64,000 bases of DNA from contig PBDN01000002.1 in assembly GCA_002718135.1 (NCBI GenBank), positions 85,678-149,677 on the forward strand, in the 5' to 3' direction. Positions within the stretch are counted from its first letter, which is position 1. Each line of letters starts with the position of its first letter. A model generated the notes under the pieces. That model was not told the DNA's origin, did not search any database, and saw nothing but the letters and a program-made list of their open reading frames with translations. Both the position numbers and the translations under genes were made by a program. Shown here piece after piece: positions 26,226-35,219 of the stretch. Source of the stretch: Pelagibacteraceae bacterium. Its GTDB lineage: Bacteria > Pseudomonadota > Alphaproteobacteria > HIMB59 > GCA-002718135.

Positions 26226-27007
26226 AAAGATATTACGTGGTCGGAGACAACACATCAAACAGTCTTTCCCCACTTATATTCAATTACTGGTTTAAAAAAT
26301 ATAAAATTAATGCAAAATATTCTTTTGTAGAAATTAAGCCGCCAAACTTTGATAAAAAAATTAAAGAATTATTTCAAAATAAACAAGTTGGAGGCCTAAA
26401 CATAACCAACCCCTACAAAAAAAAAATAATAAAACACCTTGATGACCTTGACAAACAGGCGACAGAAATAAATGCAGTAAACTGTGTTTTGTTTGGAAAA
26501 ATTAAAAGAGGCACCAACACCGATTGGTTGGGATACCAAGAATCATTATCTAAGAACAACATTAACAAAAAAAGCAGTATAATTATTTTGGGATACGGGG
26601 GAGCCGCCCAAGCAATCTATTACTCTTTTATTCTTAGGGGTTATAAAAATATCAACGTTTTTAACAGGACTAAAAAATTAATAGAAACCAAAGGGGGTCA
26701 AGTTTTTACCCAAAAATACAAAGACTGTGATAAATATTTTAAAAACTGTAATTTAATCATAAACACCACACCACTAAACCCCCTGTCTGAAAATCAATGT
26801 AACATGGTTAACAAAAAAACAATTATTAGCGACATTGTATACAGACCACAAAACACAGTTTTCCTAGAAAATTTTCATACAAACAAAAAAGTTTATGGGA
26901 TATCAATGCTAATTAACCAAGCAATATACTGTTTTGAGTATTGGTTTGGGTTTAGACCCAAGGTAGACACAGCACTAAAAAAAAATCTACTAGAGATAAT
27001 TAAATGA
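26222..27007 (+). CDS. aroE: Shikimate dehydrogenase
   Basis: The 261 aa enzyme reduces 3-dehydroshikimate with NADPH in the aromatic amino-acid pathway. It shows 'GDNTSNSLSPLIFNYWFK' (SxS substrate loop), 'GGLNITNPYKKKI' (catalytic Lys), 'INAVNCV', 'TDWLGY' and the Rossmann 'IILGYGGAAQAIYYSF'. It overlaps maf and coaE by 4 bp each. Its coding strand is strikingly C-rich over G in places (see findings), unlike his genes further right. Confidence 0.93.
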   Translation: MKRYYVVGDNTSNSLSPLIFNYWFKKYKINAKYSFVEIKPPNFDKKIKELFQNKQVGGLNITNPYKKKIIKHLDDLDKQATEINAVNCVLFGKIKRGTNTDWLGYQESLSKNNINKKSSIIILGYGGAAQAIYYSFILRGYKNINVFNRTKKLIETKGGQVFTQKYKDCDKYFKNCNLIINTTPLNPLSENQCNMVNKKTIISDIVYRPQNTVFLENFHTNKKVYGISMLINQAIYCFEYWFGFRPKVDTALKKNLLEIIK

Positions 27008-27600
27008 CTTTTGTTGTTGGAATAACTGGGGGTATCGGATCTGGGAAATCTACACTTTGCGAACATTTGATAAAAAAAGGCTATGTGGTTCATGACTCTG
27101 ATAAAGAGGTGTCAAGCCTTTATCTTAAACCCACACACAAATTTATTAAATATTTAAAAATGATTGGATTAGAGAAATGTTTTAGTGGCGAAAAAATAAT
27201 TAAAAAAAAAATATCAAAATATTTTTTTTCAAACAAAGAAATAAGAAAAAATCTTGAAAAATATATCCACAATGAGCTAGCTATAAAAAGAAAAAAATTT
27301 ATATTACAAAATAAAAGAACCAAAACGAAAATTATTTTTATGGACGTACCCCTGTTGTTTGAAAAAAAATTAGATTCAAGTTTTGATGAAATAATATGTG
27401 TTATTTCAAGTAAGTCTAAAAGACTAACAAGACTTAAAAAAAACAAAAAAATATCTAGATTTTATTTTAATGAAATTATAAAACTACAAACAACTGACAA
27501 AATAAGAAAAAAAAGGGCAGATCTTATAATTTTAAACAATCTTTCAAAAAAAGATTTAATAAAGAAGGTTGACAAATATCTTAAAGAAAAAACACAATGA
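27004..27600 (+). CDS. coaE: Dephospho-CoA kinase
   Basis: The 198 aa P-loop kinase begins 'TFVVGITGGIGSGKSTLCEH', the CoaE Walker A, followed by 'VHDSDKEVSSLYL' and 'IIFMDVPLLFEKKLDSSFDE'. It performs the last step of coenzyme A synthesis. It overlaps aroE and dnaQ by 4 bp on either side. Very Lys-rich, as usual in this AT-rich genome. Confidence 0.93.
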   Translation: MTFVVGITGGIGSGKSTLCEHLIKKGYVVHDSDKEVSSLYLKPTHKFIKYLKMIGLEKCFSGEKIIKKKISKYFFSNKEIRKNLEKYIHNELAIKRKKFILQNKRTKTKIIFMDVPLLFEKKLDSSFDEIICVISSKSKRLTRLKKNKKISRFYFNEIIKLQTTDKIRKKRADLIILNNLSKKDLIKKVDKYLKEKTQ

Positions 27601-28277
27601 GAGAAGTGGTAATAGACACTGAGACAACAGGATTAAATCACAAAGAAGGTGACAGAATAACCGAGGTGGGTTGTGTTGAGTTAATTAATCATATAGCAAC
27701 AAAAAATACATTACAGTTTTACTGCAAGGTCGATAAGCAAATTTCAGAAAGTGCATCAAAAATTTCTGGAATTACTAACAAATTTCTAAAAGATAAAAAA
27801 ACTTTCGAAGAAAACCATACCAATTTTTTAAACTTTATTAAAAACGATACGCTTATTATTCATAATGCAAGCTTTGATTTAGGATTTATAAACAATGAGC
27901 TTAAATTAATTGGAAAGGCCCCTATAAAAAATAATATTGTTGATACTGTTGAGCTAGCAAGAAAAACTCTTAACACCAGAATAGCAAACCTTGATTATCT
28001 TTGTAGATATTTCAATATAGATTTAACAGAAAGGGGCACGCACAGCGCCCTTTTAGACTCAAAATTATTAGCTGATGTATATTTAGAATTAAGAGGGGGT
28101 AAGCAGTTTTCAATGAATCTTTCATATAGTCAAAATATACAGCAAGACAGCCCAAGTTTAGAAAAAAATACCAAAAATCAAACAAAAAAAATTCAAATAT
28201 CCAAAGAAGACATTCTTGATCACAAGAAAATGACAAAAAGCATAAAAGACCCTTTGTGGAAAAAATTTAACTATTAA
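27597..28277 (+). CDS. dnaQ: DNA polymerase III epsilon subunit (proofreading exonuclease)
   Basis: The 226 aa protein is a DEDDh 3'-5' exonuclease: 'VVIDTETTGLNHKEGDRITE' (Exo I, D-x-E), 'TLIIHNASFDLGFINNEL' (Exo II) and 'ERGTHSALLDSKLLADVYLE' (Exo III with His and Asp). The C-terminal tail carries a short polar region that would contact the alpha subunit. Overlaps coaE by 4 bp. In many relatives secB follows on the opposite strand; it is absent here. Confidence 0.94.
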   Translation: MREVVIDTETTGLNHKEGDRITEVGCVELINHIATKNTLQFYCKVDKQISESASKISGITNKFLKDKKTFEENHTNFLNFIKNDTLIIHNASFDLGFINNELKLIGKAPIKNNIVDTVELARKTLNTRIANLDYLCRYFNIDLTERGTHSALLDSKLLADVYLELRGGKQFSMNLSYSQNIQQDSPSLEKNTKNQTKKIQISKEDILDHKKMTKSIKDPLWKKFNY

Positions 28278-28305
28278 AATTAAAAAAAAAAACTATATAA
28301 AACTT

Positions 28306-28887
28306 ATGGTTTATGGAGACCTTCAGTTTTTTGATATTATTATATTTGCGGGTATTGCTGCTTTTTTAATATTTAGACTGAGAAATGTGCTAGGCAAAAG
28401 AACTGGACATGAAAAAAGTATTTCTGAGGAACAAAGCCAACAAAGTAACAAAGATACCAATATAAAAAAAGTTCCCCAACTAAAAGAAAATGAACAAAAA
28501 TTTGAAAAAATATATTCTGAAGTTGATCAATTTGATCACAAAACTTTTCTAGACGGAGCTAAAAAGGCTTTTGAGATCATTATCACCTCTTTTAACAATG
28601 GAGATAAAAAAACACTAAAACCACTTGTTTCTAAAAATGTTTACGATGCTTTTGAGTCAGCAATTGATAAGAAACTAAACAACCCAAATTCGCAATTTTA
28701 CTCTCTTGTTGTTGATGGTGTACAAGATGCAAACATAAGCCAGGAAAAAATAACTATTTCTGTAAATTTTATTAGCGAACAAATTATAAACAATGACGAA
28801 GGCTCGATTATCAAAAAAAAGGATACGTGGACTTTTGAAAAACATATATCTTCAAAAAGCCCAATTTGGATTTTATCAGCTACATAA
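28306..28887 (+). CDS. Tim44/TimA-like domain protein
   Basis: The 193 aa protein has one N-terminal membrane helix ('FDIIIFAGIAAFLIFRLRNV', about 6-25), the hallmark 'LRNVLGKRTGHE' after it, a charged linker and a C-terminal Tim44 domain (about 75-193, 'FLDGAKKAFEIIITSFNNGD' and 'VYDAFESAIDKKL'). Bacterial TimA is related to the mitochondrial Tim44 import motor and is anchored on the cytoplasmic face. Its bacterial function is not settled. The gene always neighbours the origin block in Alphaproteobacteria in my knowledge of the group. Start ATG 28306. Confidence 0.9.
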   Translation: MVYGDLQFFDIIIFAGIAAFLIFRLRNVLGKRTGHEKSISEEQSQQSNKDTNIKKVPQLKENEQKFEKIYSEVDQFDHKTFLDGAKKAFEIIITSFNNGDKKTLKPLVSKNVYDAFESAIDKKLNNPNSQFYSLVVDGVQDANISQEKITISVNFISEQIINNDEGSIIKKKDTWTFEKHISSKSPIWILSAT

Positions 28888-29318
28888 AATTGAAATATAT
28901 TAATTTAAAAAAAAGAATAAAAACAAATGAAGGTTTTTCCGCCAGGCCTTATAAAGACCAGCTAGGCTATTATACTATTGGCTATGGTCATTTAATAAAA
29001 AAAAATGAATCCACTTATTTAAAAAAAAACTTTACAAAAAAACATTTTGAACATCTTTTTGAGAAAGACTTTTGCTTGGCTGTAAACTTTTATAAAAAGT
29101 TTTTTTGTAGTAATAGTTTTAAAAAAAATGAAAGAGAGCTTTTAATTGAAATGATTTTTCAAATAGGGGGACCGGGAGTACTAAAGTTTAAGAAAATGAT
29201 AAACAACATAAAAAATAATAAAAAATATATGGCTGCATTAGAAATGAAGAAAAGTATTTGGTATAAACAAACCCCTGCGAGAGTTGAGAATTTAATTAAA
29301 TATTTTTTATATTCATGA
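28866..29318 (+). CDS. GH24 (phage T4-type) lysozyme-like muramidase
   Basis: The roughly 150 aa protein has the complete GH24 catalytic set: Glu in 'TNEGFSARPY', then Asp and Thr in 'YKDQLGYYTIGYGH', as in T4 lysozyme (E11, D20, T26). Later 'LLIEMIFQIGGPGVLKFKKM' and a C-terminal 'WYKQTPARVENLIKYF' match RrrD/endolysin enzymes. It would cut the MurNAc-GlcNAc bond of peptidoglycan. No ATG precedes the catalytic Glu: candidates are TTG 28866 or TTG 28890. No clear signal peptide is present. In related genomes a MltA transglycosylase usually sits at this spot. No holin or phage genes are nearby, so it looks domesticated. Confidence 0.85.
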   Translation: MDFISYIKLKYINLKKRIKTNEGFSARPYKDQLGYYTIGYGHLIKKNESTYLKKNFTKKHFEHLFEKDFCLAVNFYKKFFCSNSFKKNERELLIEMIFQIGGPGVLKFKKMINNIKNNKKYMAALEMKKSIWYKQTPARVENLIKYFLYS

Positions 29319-29866
29319 CATCAGAAGAAGATATTTTTTTAGAAAAAATGAAGGGTGTGGTTAGATTAAAAGATAATAATAAAATAAAAAAAAATACCAA
29401 AAAAACAAATTTAAAAAATATTTTAAAAAATAAAAAAATAACAAAAACAATAAAACCCAATAATAAAGAACCAGTTTTAAATAAGAAAGAATATACACAA
29501 CAAAAAACAAACATAAACAAAGCCCTAAAAAGAGGTGATATAATTATAGACAAAAGAGTTGATTTACACGGACGCTCAGTTCAGGAAGCAGAGCAAACTT
29601 TTTACAATATAATAATTGACTCATATAAAAAAAACCTAAGATGTATTTTATTTATAACAGGAAAGGGGCTTCACAATAAAGAAAACGACAAAGAGTTATC
29701 AGAAATAAAAACACCAAAGCTCTTCTATGGAAAGATAAAAGCAGCTGTTAATGATTGGGCTGCAAGCCCCAAAATGTCAAAATATATTTTAACAACCGAG
29801 AGAGCAAACCCACAAAATGGTGGGGATGGGGCAGTTTTTATTTATCTTAGAAAACAAAAACCTTAA
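29315..29866 (+). CDS. Smr-domain protein
   Basis: The 183 aa protein has a Lys/Asn-rich N-terminal half and a C-terminal Smr domain (about 85-180): 'VDLHGRSVQEAEQTFYNI', 'ILFITGKGLHN' and 'NGGDGAVFIYLRKQ'. Stand-alone Smr proteins are nucleases or RNA-binding factors, some active on stalled ribosome mRNAs. The pair TGKG and the C-terminal G-rich loop are intact. Overlaps the lysozyme gene by 4 bp (ATGA) and shares a TTAA stop palindrome (29863-29866) with the convergent DUF3108 gene. Confidence 0.9.
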   Translation: MTSEEDIFLEKMKGVVRLKDNNKIKKNTKKTNLKNILKNKKITKTIKPNNKEPVLNKKEYTQQKTNINKALKRGDIIIDKRVDLHGRSVQEAEQTFYNIIIDSYKKNLRCILFITGKGLHNKENDKELSEIKTPKLFYGKIKAAVNDWAASPKMSKYILTTERANPQNGGDGAVFIYLRKQKP

Positions 29867-30540
29867 ACTTTATAAATGCTGAACAAGTTACCCTTAAAAT
29901 ATATTTCAATTTTATTAGGAAAAAATGAATTTTTGTTATTATAAAATATTATTTTTTCCAAATCATTTCTTTTGTGGTCGGCCCATATATTTATGTAGTT
30001 TTCAATATATATAGTTTTTACATTGTCTTTTTCCAAGCTTTTCATGGTCGACATTTTATAAATCCTTCTACCATCAATTGTGTCTGAAGATAGTTTATTG
30101 TTTAAGATATTTATAAAAGAGGTAAGTGGATCAAAAAAATTTTTTAATTTAAATATATCTATTCTTTGTTTTTCACTTTCTCTCGGTTGTTGCTCTAATG
30201 CAAACACTTTATTTTTTATAAAGGTGATTTTAACCTCCTTTTCTTTTTTTTTAGTTTTCCAAAAGTGAGAATAAGACTCAGGTATAAAAAAATTATTTTC
30301 AATTTTTCCATTAGAGAAATATCTGCCCTCAAATTTATATATTGAAGATAGTAGACCTTTACTTTTTAATAATAAACTGTTCTCATATTTTTTATTGTCA
30401 GCTTTTATCTCCCAAACAAGTTCACCAATTTTGACACCTTTTGTGATAACATTATAATTAGATATAAGTGTTTCAGCAACAACCCTGTAGGGCGCCACAA
30501 ATAAAACAAAAAATAAAAAACAACTAAAATAAAACTTCAT
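29863..30540 (-). CDS. DUF3108 secreted/periplasmic protein
   Basis: The 225 aa protein has a signal peptide 'MKFYFSCFLFFVLFVAPYRV' with likely cleavage after 'VVA' and a beta-rich body with 'YNVITKGVKIGELVWEIKAD' and 'FFDPLTSFINIL', matching DUF3108. Function is unknown; the family is placed in the envelope. It overlaps the GT39 gene by 17 bp, so the two are one operon, with PAP2 next. This links it to a lipid-linked sugar job at the periplasmic face, an inference from context. Confidence 0.78.
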   Translation of the reverse strand: MKFYFSCFLFFVLFVAPYRVVAETLISNYNVITKGVKIGELVWEIKADNKKYENSLLLKSKGLLSSIYKFEGRYFSNGKIENNFFIPESYSHFWKTKKKEKEVKITFIKNKVFALEQQPRESEKQRIDIFKLKNFFDPLTSFINILNNKLSSDTIDGRRIYKMSTMKSLEKDNVKTIYIENYINIWADHKRNDLEKIIFYNNKNSFFPNKIEIYFKGNLFSIYKV

Positions 30541-31909
30541 ATATTTTTACCTGTTCTGATGTAAATTTTTTATCTAAAGTTTGTATTAGATTTATTTTGT
30601 AGTCACCTAACATATAATCAATATTTTGAGGAGAGCCAATTAAGATAAAGTTTTTATTGAAATCTTTTTTTAATCGAGAACTAATTTGAAAGTGGTTTGT
30701 TATTGTTTCACCTAGACGATAAGGCATATATATTTTTACAGGATCGTCCTTAAGTATATAAGAAATACTTGAGAACAACATTCTGTCACTAATAACAATA
30801 TTTTTATCTTTTGAGATAGACAAAACATCTAAAGCAAATTTGTTTATACCACTTATTCTATCAAATATCTTTAGTGGAAAGCTGGCCGCCACTGCATAAA
30901 AGAAAAAACAACTAATTAAAAAATTAAACATAAAATTTATATTTATTATTAAGCTTTTATGTTTTTTTAGAGATCTATAAAAAACAATAATTAATGATAA
31001 GAGAGCAGGGGCAGCCCAATTAGCATTGGCCCTAACCAAAACACTCTCAACGAAAACAATCACCATGATTGGGATTGAAAAGCTTAGCAAAAAAACATTC
31101 TGAAAATCTATTTTAATTTTTTTAATATTTAAAATAAAGCCAAAAAACAAAACAGGGCCCATTATTAATATTTGTGTTAACAAAAAAACTAAACCTCTAA
31201 AAATGTTTATTTTATAATTTTCTAAATTTGCATTTGAAGAAGTGTGTGAAAAGGTAACCCAATCATTTTGATAGTTCCATAATAAATTTGGTAAAATTAT
31301 GATAGCCAATATGAGAATAAACAAAAAAACTCCAAAAAAATTATTATAAAAAGAGTCTCTTGTTTTTTTATCTAAAAAAAATAGCACAGCTAAACATATT
31401 AAAAAATATATAGCTGCGTATTTTGATAATAACGCAAGACCAAACCACAATCCCAAAATAACAAAATTTATATTTTTTGGATTTGATCTTATGTTTAACA
31501 ACATAATCATCATAAGAACCCAAAAAAACAAAAGCATTACATCTGTCGAGATTACAAATGATGAAAAACTAACCGCTGGAACAATAAAAAAAATTATAGA
31601 ACAAGAAAAAGAATCAAATTTATCTAAACCCAGTCTTTTGCAGAGGGTATAAAAGAAATAAGTAGTAATACAATAAATAAGAATTGGAAATCCTTTAAGT
31701 GAGGCAAACCCATTCCCAAATATTTCGGTGAAAACCCTAATACTCCATGCAAGTAATGGGGGTTTAGAAAAGTAACCAAACTCTAAAGATCTAGACCAAA
31801 GCCAGTATTGAGCCTCGTCTCCAAAGAGGTCAAAATTGGTAAAATTGGCTGCAATAATTTTTAATATAATTAACCCAACTATAAGAATAAAAAAAAACCT
31901 ATTTGTCAT
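30524..31909 (-). CDS. GT39-family (ArnT-like) polyprenyl-phosphate glycosyltransferase
   Basis: The 461 aa membrane protein starts 'TNRFFFILIVGLIILKIIAA', then 'FDLFGDEAQYWLWSRSLEFG' with the acidic catalytic Asp-Glu pair in the first periplasmic loop and 'YFSKPPLLAW', followed by about ten more membrane helices and a small periplasmic C-terminus. GT39/ArnT enzymes move a sugar from polyprenyl phosphate to lipid A or a protein. It overlaps PAP2 (11 bp) and DUF3108 (17 bp). The sugar and acceptor are not deducible. Confidence 0.85.
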   Translation of the reverse strand: MTNRFFFILIVGLIILKIIAANFTNFDLFGDEAQYWLWSRSLEFGYFSKPPLLAWSIRVFTEIFGNGFASLKGFPILIYCITTYFFYTLCKRLGLDKFDSFSCSIIFFIVPAVSFSSFVISTDVMLLFFWVLMMIMLLNIRSNPKNINFVILGLWFGLALLSKYAAIYFLICLAVLFFLDKKTRDSFYNNFFGVFLFILILAIIILPNLLWNYQNDWVTFSHTSSNANLENYKINIFRGLVFLLTQILIMGPVLFFGFILNIKKIKIDFQNVFLLSFSIPIMVIVFVESVLVRANANWAAPALLSLIIVFYRSLKKHKSLIININFMFNFLISCFFFYAVAASFPLKIFDRISGINKFALDVLSISKDKNIVISDRMLFSSISYILKDDPVKIYMPYRLGETITNHFQISSRLKKDFNKNFILIGSPQNIDYMLGDYKINLIQTLDKKFTSEQVKIYEVLF

Positions 31910-33233
31910 ATTGTTTATAATACAAGAAACCCAAAAACATAGTGGCTACAGTTACCACTAAGTATGAAAAAATTACGTCACTAAAAAAATGACCACCTTC
32001 TGCAATTCTAATAAAACCAAGTAATGAGCCCAATAAAACAGATAAATAGATATAAATTATTTTTTTAGTTATGAAGTATAAGACTATTATTGAAAATCCT
32101 ACTGAAGCATCACCAGAAACAAAAGAACAATTTGTATAACAGCTGTAACTTAATTTATACCATGGAGTAAAAATTCCCTCCCCCCCTAACTGTAAAATAT
32201 CATTGGGTCTTGCGCGACCCCAAAAATCTTTTAATAAAAAATTAACAACCCCCACAAGAGAAAACAACATGGCCACCCATATAAAAGCTATATCTTTTAA
32301 AGAAAAAACATATTTAAAAAAAATTTTTTTAACCAGATTTTGTTTAGATAGCATGGGTAAAAAAAGTATATAAATTAGTATTAAAGGCATTAAAAACTTT
32401 CTAAAAATTGTAGTAATTAAAAAATAGCTTTGTAATAAGAACTGCCTGTCTCCAAAATAAAACAAACTACTTATATATAAATCAATTGTGGGCCCAATAG
32501 TTAGCAACAAGGCAATTAAACTAAATATAATAATAAAATAAATATTTAAACTTAATCTATCATTTGTTATTGAGCGTAGTTTTAAAAATGAAAAATTTTT
32601 TTGAAAAAAAAAGTTTAGAGTTTTGTAAACAATAATAGAAACCAAAATACCCCCAACTATATCTGTTACAAAATGAGCCCCAACCACCACTCTACTTATT
32701 GCAACCAAGATACCAAAAGAATAAAAAAAATATTTTAATCTTGGCAACAAAGCACCACACAATAAACACACTATAAATATAGTTGAGGCATGACCAGAGG
32801 GAAAGGAATGAAAATCTGAGTTAAGGGTGAAAAAATTAAACTCCAAAACTTCAAAAGAGTTTGTGTGATTGGGTCTAGGCCTACCAACAAGATGTTTTAT
32901 TAATTGAATTACTATTCCTGTTGCTGCCAAATAAACAATTCCAGACAATGAAAAATTTTTAATATACTGAAACAAACTGTTATTTAACAAATTTGTTTTT
33001 TTAAAAAAAAGTGAAAAAAACAAAAGAGCAAAAAAAATAGAAAAAAACCACAGCGAATCCCCAAGCTCAGTAATTTTAACAAAAAACTCTATAATATAAT
33101 CTTTATTATAATCACTATATAAGGAGTGAAAAAGATCATTTATGTTGTTGTCAAACTTATAAGAAACAAAAATATTTATTGTGATTAGAGCAAAAACAAA
33201 AAGTTCCAATCTAATATTTTTAATCATAAACAT
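31899..33233 (-). CDS. Tandem-domain PAP2 phosphatase
   Basis: The 444 aa protein holds two PAP2 units in one chain. The first (about 85-200) has all motifs: 'KHLVGRPRPN', 'SFPSGHAST' and 'SRVVVGAHFVTD'. The second (about 300-440) has 'KDFWGRARPN', 'FVSGDASVGFS' in place of PSGH, and 'IRIAEGGHFFSD'. Each unit has several membrane helices, with the intact His and Asp acid-base sets. PAP2 proteins remove phosphates from lipids such as undecaprenyl diphosphate, PG-phosphate or lipid A. Two active sites in one protein are unusual and could act on two substrates. It overlaps the GT39 gene. Start ATG 33233 (or 33227). Confidence 0.85.
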   Translation of the reverse strand: MFMIKNIRLELFVFALITINIFVSYKFDNNINDLFHSLYSDYNKDYIIEFFVKITELGDSLWFFSIFFALLFFSLFFKKTNLLNNSLFQYIKNFSLSGIVYLAATGIVIQLIKHLVGRPRPNHTNSFEVLEFNFFTLNSDFHSFPSGHASTIFIVCLLCGALLPRLKYFFYSFGILVAISRVVVGAHFVTDIVGGILVSIIVYKTLNFFFQKNFSFLKLRSITNDRLSLNIYFIIIFSLIALLLTIGPTIDLYISSLFYFGDRQFLLQSYFLITTIFRKFLMPLILIYILFLPMLSKQNLVKKIFFKYVFSLKDIAFIWVAMLFSLVGVVNFLLKDFWGRARPNDILQLGGEGIFTPWYKLSYSCYTNCSFVSGDASVGFSIIVLYFITKKIIYIYLSVLLGSLLGFIRIAEGGHFFSDVIFSYLVVTVATMFLGFLYYKQYDK

Positions 33234-33265
33234 TGGTTAGGTAATGATTAATATAAAATCAATGC

Positions 33266-34579
33266 TTAAAGTATAAATTTAGATAGGTCCTGACTTTTAA
33301 TTAACTCACCCAGGTTTGTTTTTACAAAATTTTGATCAATAGTTATTTTTTTTGGACCTATGTCTGAGGCACTAAAACTAACTTCTTCAAGCAATTTTTC
33401 CATAATAGTGTGCAGTCTTCTGGCCCCTATATTCTCAACATTCTGATTAATTTCTGTTGCTAGTGTTGCGATTGAGTCAATGCCAGATTCCTTAAAATCT
33501 AAATCAACTTTTTCGGTCCCAAGTAAGCCAACATACTGTTTTATTAGGCTGTGCTGAGTTTCTGTTAGTATAAGTTTAAAATCATTTTTGCTAAGACTGT
33601 CTAACTCCACTCTAATTGGTAGTCTCCCTTGAAGTTCGGGAAGCATATCAGATGGTTTGGATAAGTGAAATGCTCCAGAGGCTATAAATAATATATAATC
33701 TGTTTTAACAACCCCATGTTTTGTGTTTACTGCTGTTCCTTCAATTAAAGGTAGCAAATCTCTCTGAACACCTTCTCTAGATACATCCGCACCACTTTTT
33801 TCACTTCTAGAAGTTATTTTATCAATTTCATCAATAAAAACTATTCCATTTTGTTCAACATCATCAAGCGCCCTAGATGTTATTTTATCTTGATCTAATA
33901 GTTTATCTGTTTCTTCATTTAGTAAATAACTGTGAGAATCTTTTACAGACATTTTTTTCATTTTTTTTTGTTTACCAAAACCTTTTCCAAAAACATCACC
34001 AAGATTTATCATTCCCATTTGAGAACCAGGCATTCCTGGAATGTCCATGGTTGGTAAATTTAATGAAGAATTTGACGAAACTGGTATTTCCACCTCTTTG
34101 TCATTTAATTCACCGCTTCTTAGTTTTTGTCTAAAATTATCTCTTGTTGACGATCCAGCAGTTTTAGAAACCAATATATCTAAAATTTTTTCCTCAGCAT
34201 TTTTTTCTGCTTTTGCTTTTACTTCATCACCCATTTTGATCTTAGTTTTAGTAATGCTTATTTCAACAAGATCACGTATTATTTGCTCAACATCTCTACC
34301 AACATAACCTACCTCTGTAAATTTTGTAGCCTCAACCTTAATGAATGGAGCATTGGCCAGTTTGGCTAACCTTCTTGAAATTTCTGTTTTGCCACAACCG
34401 GTTGGACCTACCATTAAAATGTTTTTAGGAACAATTTCATCCTTTAAACTTTCTTCCAATTGTTTTCTCCGCCATCTGTTTCTCAAAGCAACAGCAACCG
34501 ATCTCTTGGCATTTTTTTGACCAATAATAAACTTATCCAGCTCCGATACAATTTCTCTTGGACTAAAACTAGATTCCAT
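33266..34579 (-). CDS. hslU: HslU ATPase subunit of the HslVU protease
   Basis: The 437 aa AAA+ unfoldase begins '[20 protein letters not shown]', with Walker A '[15 protein letters not shown]', '[16 protein letters not shown]' (GYVGRD pore motif), an I domain (about 110-230) and Walker B '[11 protein letters not shown]'. It feeds protein into the HslV chamber. It starts with the last base of the hslV stop (TAATG), so translation is coupled. It forms an operon with hslV under a sigma32-like promoter. Confidence 0.97.
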   Translation of the reverse strand: MESSFSPREIVSELDKFIIGQKNAKRSVAVALRNRWRRKQLEESLKDEIVPKNILMVGPTGCGKTEISRRLAKLANAPFIKVEATKFTEVGYVGRDVEQIIRDLVEISITKTKIKMGDEVKAKAEKNAEEKILDILVSKTAGSSTRDNFRQKLRSGELNDKEVEIPVSSNSSLNLPTMDIPGMPGSQMGMINLGDVFGKGFGKQKKMKKMSVKDSHSYLLNEETDKLLDQDKITSRALDDVEQNGIVFIDEIDKITSRSEKSGADVSREGVQRDLLPLIEGTAVNTKHGVVKTDYILFIASGAFHLSKPSDMLPELQGRLPIRVELDSLSKNDFKLILTETQHSLIKQYVGLLGTEKVDLDFKESGIDSIATLATEINQNVENIGARRLHTIMEKLLEEVSFSASDIGPKKITIDQNFVKTNLGELIKSQDLSKFIL

Positions 34580-35127
34580 TAAATTTCTATAGTTTCAGAT
34601 ATGATATTATGATTTGTATAAATACAAATATCAGCCGCAATATTTAGAGATTCTTCTGCAATTTCTTTAGCATTCATAGAGGTATTTTTTATCAATGCTT
34701 TTGCAGCACTATTAGCATATGGTCCGCCTGAGCCTATAGCAAGAATACCATCATCTGATTCAATTACATCACCAGTTCCAGATAATAAAAGACTAACATC
34801 TTTATCAGCGACAATCATCATTGCTTCTAGTCTTCTAAGATATCTATCCGTTCTCCAATCTTTAGCAAGCTCGACACAAGCTCTTTTTAACTGGTTTTTA
34901 TATTGTTCTAATTTCCCCTCTAATCTTTCAAAAAGCGCAAATGCATCTGCTGTAGAACCAGCAAAACCTGATATAACTAAATTATCTGATCCTAATCTTC
35001 TTATTTTTTTTACATTAGCTTTCATCACCGTGTTTCCAAAGCTTGCTTGTCCATCACCTGCAATAACTACCAGGTTGTCTTTTCTAATTCCGATAATAGT
35101 GGTTGATTTAATTAAGTTTTTTACCAT
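34579..35127 (-). CDS. hslV: HslV protease subunit
   Basis: The 182 aa threonine protease has '[19 protein letters not shown]' and '[15 protein letters not shown]', then '[20 protein letters not shown]'. The active Thr is the first of 'TTI', so an eight-residue leader 'MVKNLIKS' must be removed; many homologues have only Met before the Thr, though Alphaproteobacteria often carry such a leader. It assembles a double hexamer that degrades misfolded and regulatory proteins after heat stress. ATG 35127. Confidence 0.96.
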   Translation of the reverse strand: MVKNLIKSTTIIGIRKDNLVVIAGDGQASFGNTVMKANVKKIRRLGSDNLVISGFAGSTADAFALFERLEGKLEQYKNQLKRACVELAKDWRTDRYLRRLEAMMIVADKDVSLLLSGTGDVIESDDGILAIGSGGPYANSAAKALIKNTSMNAKEIAEESLNIAADICIYTNHNIISETIEI

Positions 35128-35145
35128 ATTTTTATATATATTTTA

Positions 35146-35173
35146 AAATGGCTACTTTATTGTTTTTATCAAG
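35146..35173 (-). promoter_or_regulatory. Sigma32-type heat-shock promoter of hslVU
   Basis: On the minus strand CCCCTTGATA (CTTG at 35173-35170) is followed by 17 bases and then GCCATTT (35152-35146). The heat-shock consensus is CTTGAAA with CCCATnT; the spacing is the same 17 bases found at the dnaK promoter. The -10 element lies 18 bp before the hslV ATG, giving a short leader. Confidence 0.6.
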
Positions 35174-35219
35174 GGGATTTACCTAGAATAAATTCAAATT
35201 CGCTGGTATTAGGCAGTTT

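Noticed and set aside
28866..29318. Prophage remnant around the GH24 lysozyme
   Set aside because: No integrase, holin, structural genes or attachment repeats are nearby, and both neighbours are conserved chromosomal genes.
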